DNA from: Chloroflexota bacterium
GTDB taxonomy: Bacteria; Chloroflexota; Anaerolineae; Aggregatilineales; J027
NCBI GenBank assembly: GCA_024434115.1
Contig: QMIT01000011.1
Location: forward strand, 183,585 to 247,584
Length of the DNA: 64,000 nt
Direction of reading: 5' to 3'
Each line of letters begins with the position of its first letter. Position 1 is the first letter of the stretch. This document shows, one piece after another, positions 62,423-64,000 of this stretch. A program made the position numbers and the translations under genes. The notes under the pieces are model-generated. The model had not been told where the DNA came from, did no database searches, and worked only from the letters and a program-made list of their open reading frames with translations.

Positions 62423-63941
62423 CAACTGAAACTGATGGAAGCCATCCAAAACATATGGGGGTAGTGCAGTTATATCCTAGCTCTCGCGCTATTGAGCCAT
62501 CTGAATTGGTGATACGCAAAAATATGCGCCCTTCTTCTACAAATTCGCCTATAAGTATCCAGTTTTCTTCAGGATGCCAACGTAATTGCCCATAAGAACC
62601 GTACATAGCAGCACTATTTGGAGGTAGTTGATTTAGTTGATTTAGTGCCAAATCAAAAATACATGGCGTATTGTATTGGCCGCGACATTTTCCTAAGATG
62701 GCAATATAGCGTTCTTCACTCGAATAGGCTAACGTGCCAATGCTTAAATCGTAGGTTTGTTGGTTTTTTATGATTGACATTATGCCCAAATCGTCATTAT
62801 AGCGGTAGGCGATTCCATTCTGATTTCCTGCTATAAAGACCAAATCGCTGTCGTTACCAACCCATCCAATACTTGTAACATCGGGTGTGCTGTTTTGGGG
62901 ATATTCAATTAGCCTGACACCCAGTGGCTCTAAAGTCAGCAACATGATCTTGGAATCTGGAACGAGGAACCAACCTTTATTGCTTTGACTCGACCAGTGT
63001 GATAACTGTCCATACTCATCCCCCAAAACTTGTGTATTGGCTTTTTTGACGATCTGTTGGTCTACAAATAGTACCCAAAGATCAAATAAATTGTCTTGCC
63101 TCTCACAATCTGATTGACTGTAGATAAAAGCATAAGTCCCATTTGGACTCCACTCCACTCGTTTTATATAAGATTTTGCAAACTCGTCTGTTGGAGCCAG
63201 TGGAGTTACCTCTAATTCTTCAGTTGATTGAATGAGAGTGTTCGTTAAAGGAATGTATCCAGTTCCCGAATAAGAAAAGGAAAAACCAATGCCACACTCG
63301 TTTTCTGGTAAATCCATTTGATATTCAACGACTTTTCCGTCAAGTTCAATTGACACGAGGTTGATTTTGTTTTGTAGTATGGGATCGGAAAAGTAGAGAT
63401 AAGAGGCCTGACCATCTTTTGCCCAAAAAGCTCCTACAATTGGAGATTTTCCTGAATTAGATAGATCGTAATCTGAGCTATATTCAAAAATCACAGAATG
63501 TAATGGTATATCTTTCATCACAAAAAAATTGAAGTATTCAGTTCCAATGCCAAAATCCTGAGTGCGAAGAACATAAAGCATGTCTGATGTTGGCGACCAA
63601 CGACTGCTTATAGATAAATTTTCGGCGTTTATATGAGATGAAGGAAAATCGAATTGTTGGCCTTCTCGACGATGAACAACGGAAATCTGTGTAGAATTAG
63701 GGTTCCAAGTGAACCATTCTCCAGACGGTGACCAACCCGCGCCGGAGAGACGGTAATCTGAACTGGGCAATGAATATTTTGCCAATGTATATTGGTCTTT
63801 GCTGTCCGCACTTTCTATGATAAAAGCGTTTTTTTCTGATGAGTAGTAGTAAAAATAAGGATTTTCAATAGAGCCTTTTGCTTGCGTTGCCTGACTTGCT
63901 GTTGACCTTGTAACAGTTTGACCGACAATTATTGAGTCCAA
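62409..63941 (-). CDS. Beta-propeller-like protein, probably 5'-truncated by an IS element
   Basis: The frame gives up to 510 residues of TolB/WD40-like repeats such as GAGWSPSGEWFTWNP, RWSPTSDMLYVL, RVEWSPNGTYAFIY and RWHPEENWILIG. The only upstream start is a TTG at 63941 and an in-frame stop precedes it. The first 14 codons lie in apparent IS sequence, and there is no signal peptide, unlike the similar-style protein at 37048. I read it as a gene whose 5' end was replaced by an IS3-type insertion; the remaining protein may not be made. The gene is A/T-rich. Confidence 0.6.
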   Translation of the reverse strand: MDSIIVGQTVTRSTASQATQAKGSIENPYFYYYSSEKNAFIIESADSKDQYTLAKYSLPSSDYRLSGAGWSPSGEWFTWNPNSTQISVVHRREGQQFDFPSSHINAENLSISSRWSPTSDMLYVLRTQDFGIGTEYFNFFVMKDIPLHSVIFEYSSDYDLSNSGKSPIVGAFWAKDGQASYLYFSDPILQNKINLVSIELDGKVVEYQMDLPENECGIGFSFSYSGTGYIPLTNTLIQSTEELEVTPLAPTDEFAKSYIKRVEWSPNGTYAFIYSQSDCERQDNLFDLWVLFVDQQIVKKANTQVLGDEYGQLSHWSSQSNKGWFLVPDSKIMLLTLEPLGVRLIEYPQNSTPDVTSIGWVGNDSDLVFIAGNQNGIAYRYNDDLGIMSIIKNQQTYDLSIGTLAYSSEERYIAILGKCRGQYNTPCIFDLALNQLNQLPPNSAAMYGSYGQLRWHPEENWILIGEFVEEGRIFLRITNSDGSIARELGYNCTTPICFGWLPSVSVATDH

Positions 63942-64000
63942 TTTTTCAGGGCTTCATACTGGTCTGGACTGCAATAATCCAAAGCTGAATGGCGACGTTG
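63900..64000 (-). mobile_element. Right end of an IS3-family insertion sequence
   Basis: A frame open to the window edge (stop TAA at 63931-63929) ends with RRHSALDYCSPDQYEALKNW, which is the C-terminal signature of IS3-family OrfB transposases (R-R-H-S-A-L-x-Y-x-S-P-x-x-Y-E). The frame covers 63929-64000. Downstream of its stop the sequence TGTTGACCTTG at 63900-63910 (plus strand) begins with TG and contains TTGACC twice nearby, which fits an IS terminal repeat. Only the end of the element is in the window. Confidence 0.8.

Noticed and set aside
1..64000. tRNA, rRNA or CRISPR features
   Set aside because: I scanned the intergenic regions by eye for cloverleaf-like sequences and regularly spaced repeats and saw none. 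A tRNAscan-SE or CRISPR finder run would be decisive.

Overview
The window looks like a piece of chromosome from a Chloroflexota bacterium, probably Anaerolineae-like. This is an inference from gene content and protein style: a complex I membrane-arm cluster with two NuoM genes, Flp-like secreted pilin architecture, many large YfhO-type membrane proteins and Thr/Pro-rich stalks. I did not run a database comparison. Coding density is high, most genes sit in tight same-strand runs with short overlaps, and no rRNA, tRNA or CRISPR array was seen.

Layout. Positions 1-9749 (minus strand) hold a surface-glycan run: an alternating A-B-A-B set of two membrane-protein families, then a polyprenyl-phosphate sugar transferase and the 5' end of an O-antigen-ligase-like gene that leaves the window. 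Positions 9829-15930 (plus) hold a coiled-coil zinc-ribbon protein, a membrane-anchored P-loop NTPase with HEAT-like repeats, two small membrane proteins, a glycoside hydrolase and an orphan solute-binding protein. Positions 15927-21544 (minus) hold a guanylate kinase with an extra C-terminal domain and a 1,470-residue protein with a pilin-type N-terminus and a PA14/MAM-like ectodomain. folD, a zinc-phospholipase-like protein, a DUF2971 protein and an 8-oxoguanine-deaminase-like amidohydrolase follow (21924-25788).

Positions 26020-36388 encode nuoA-H-J-K-L-M-M-N, which is the proton-pumping arm plus NuoA, without nuoB-G or nuoI. A strong promoter precedes it and a terminator closes it. Positions 36487-44216 are mixed accessory genes: a SUKH protein, a secreted propeller-like protein, a CoiA-like protein, a TPR/stalk protein, a large hybrid histidine kinase, and MscS with a LapA-domain protein. 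Positions 44377-52142 are a complete branched-chain-amino-acid-type (Liv) ABC importer with an acyl-CoA synthetase inside it. A HAD hydrolase and an RHH/Doc toxin-antitoxin pair follow.

Positions 61408-53928 (minus) are a full histidine operon, hisG-D-C-B-H-A-(unknown)-F-I-E. It starts with a consensus promoter, a 24-codon leader peptide with five consecutive His codons, and an intrinsic terminator, which together make a classical-looking attenuator not tied to any listed ORF. Divergent from it are a zinc-ribbon/TIR protein and a YtxH-like protein. The right edge holds the 3' end of an IS3-family transposase next to a propeller-like gene that appears to have lost its 5' end to the insertion.
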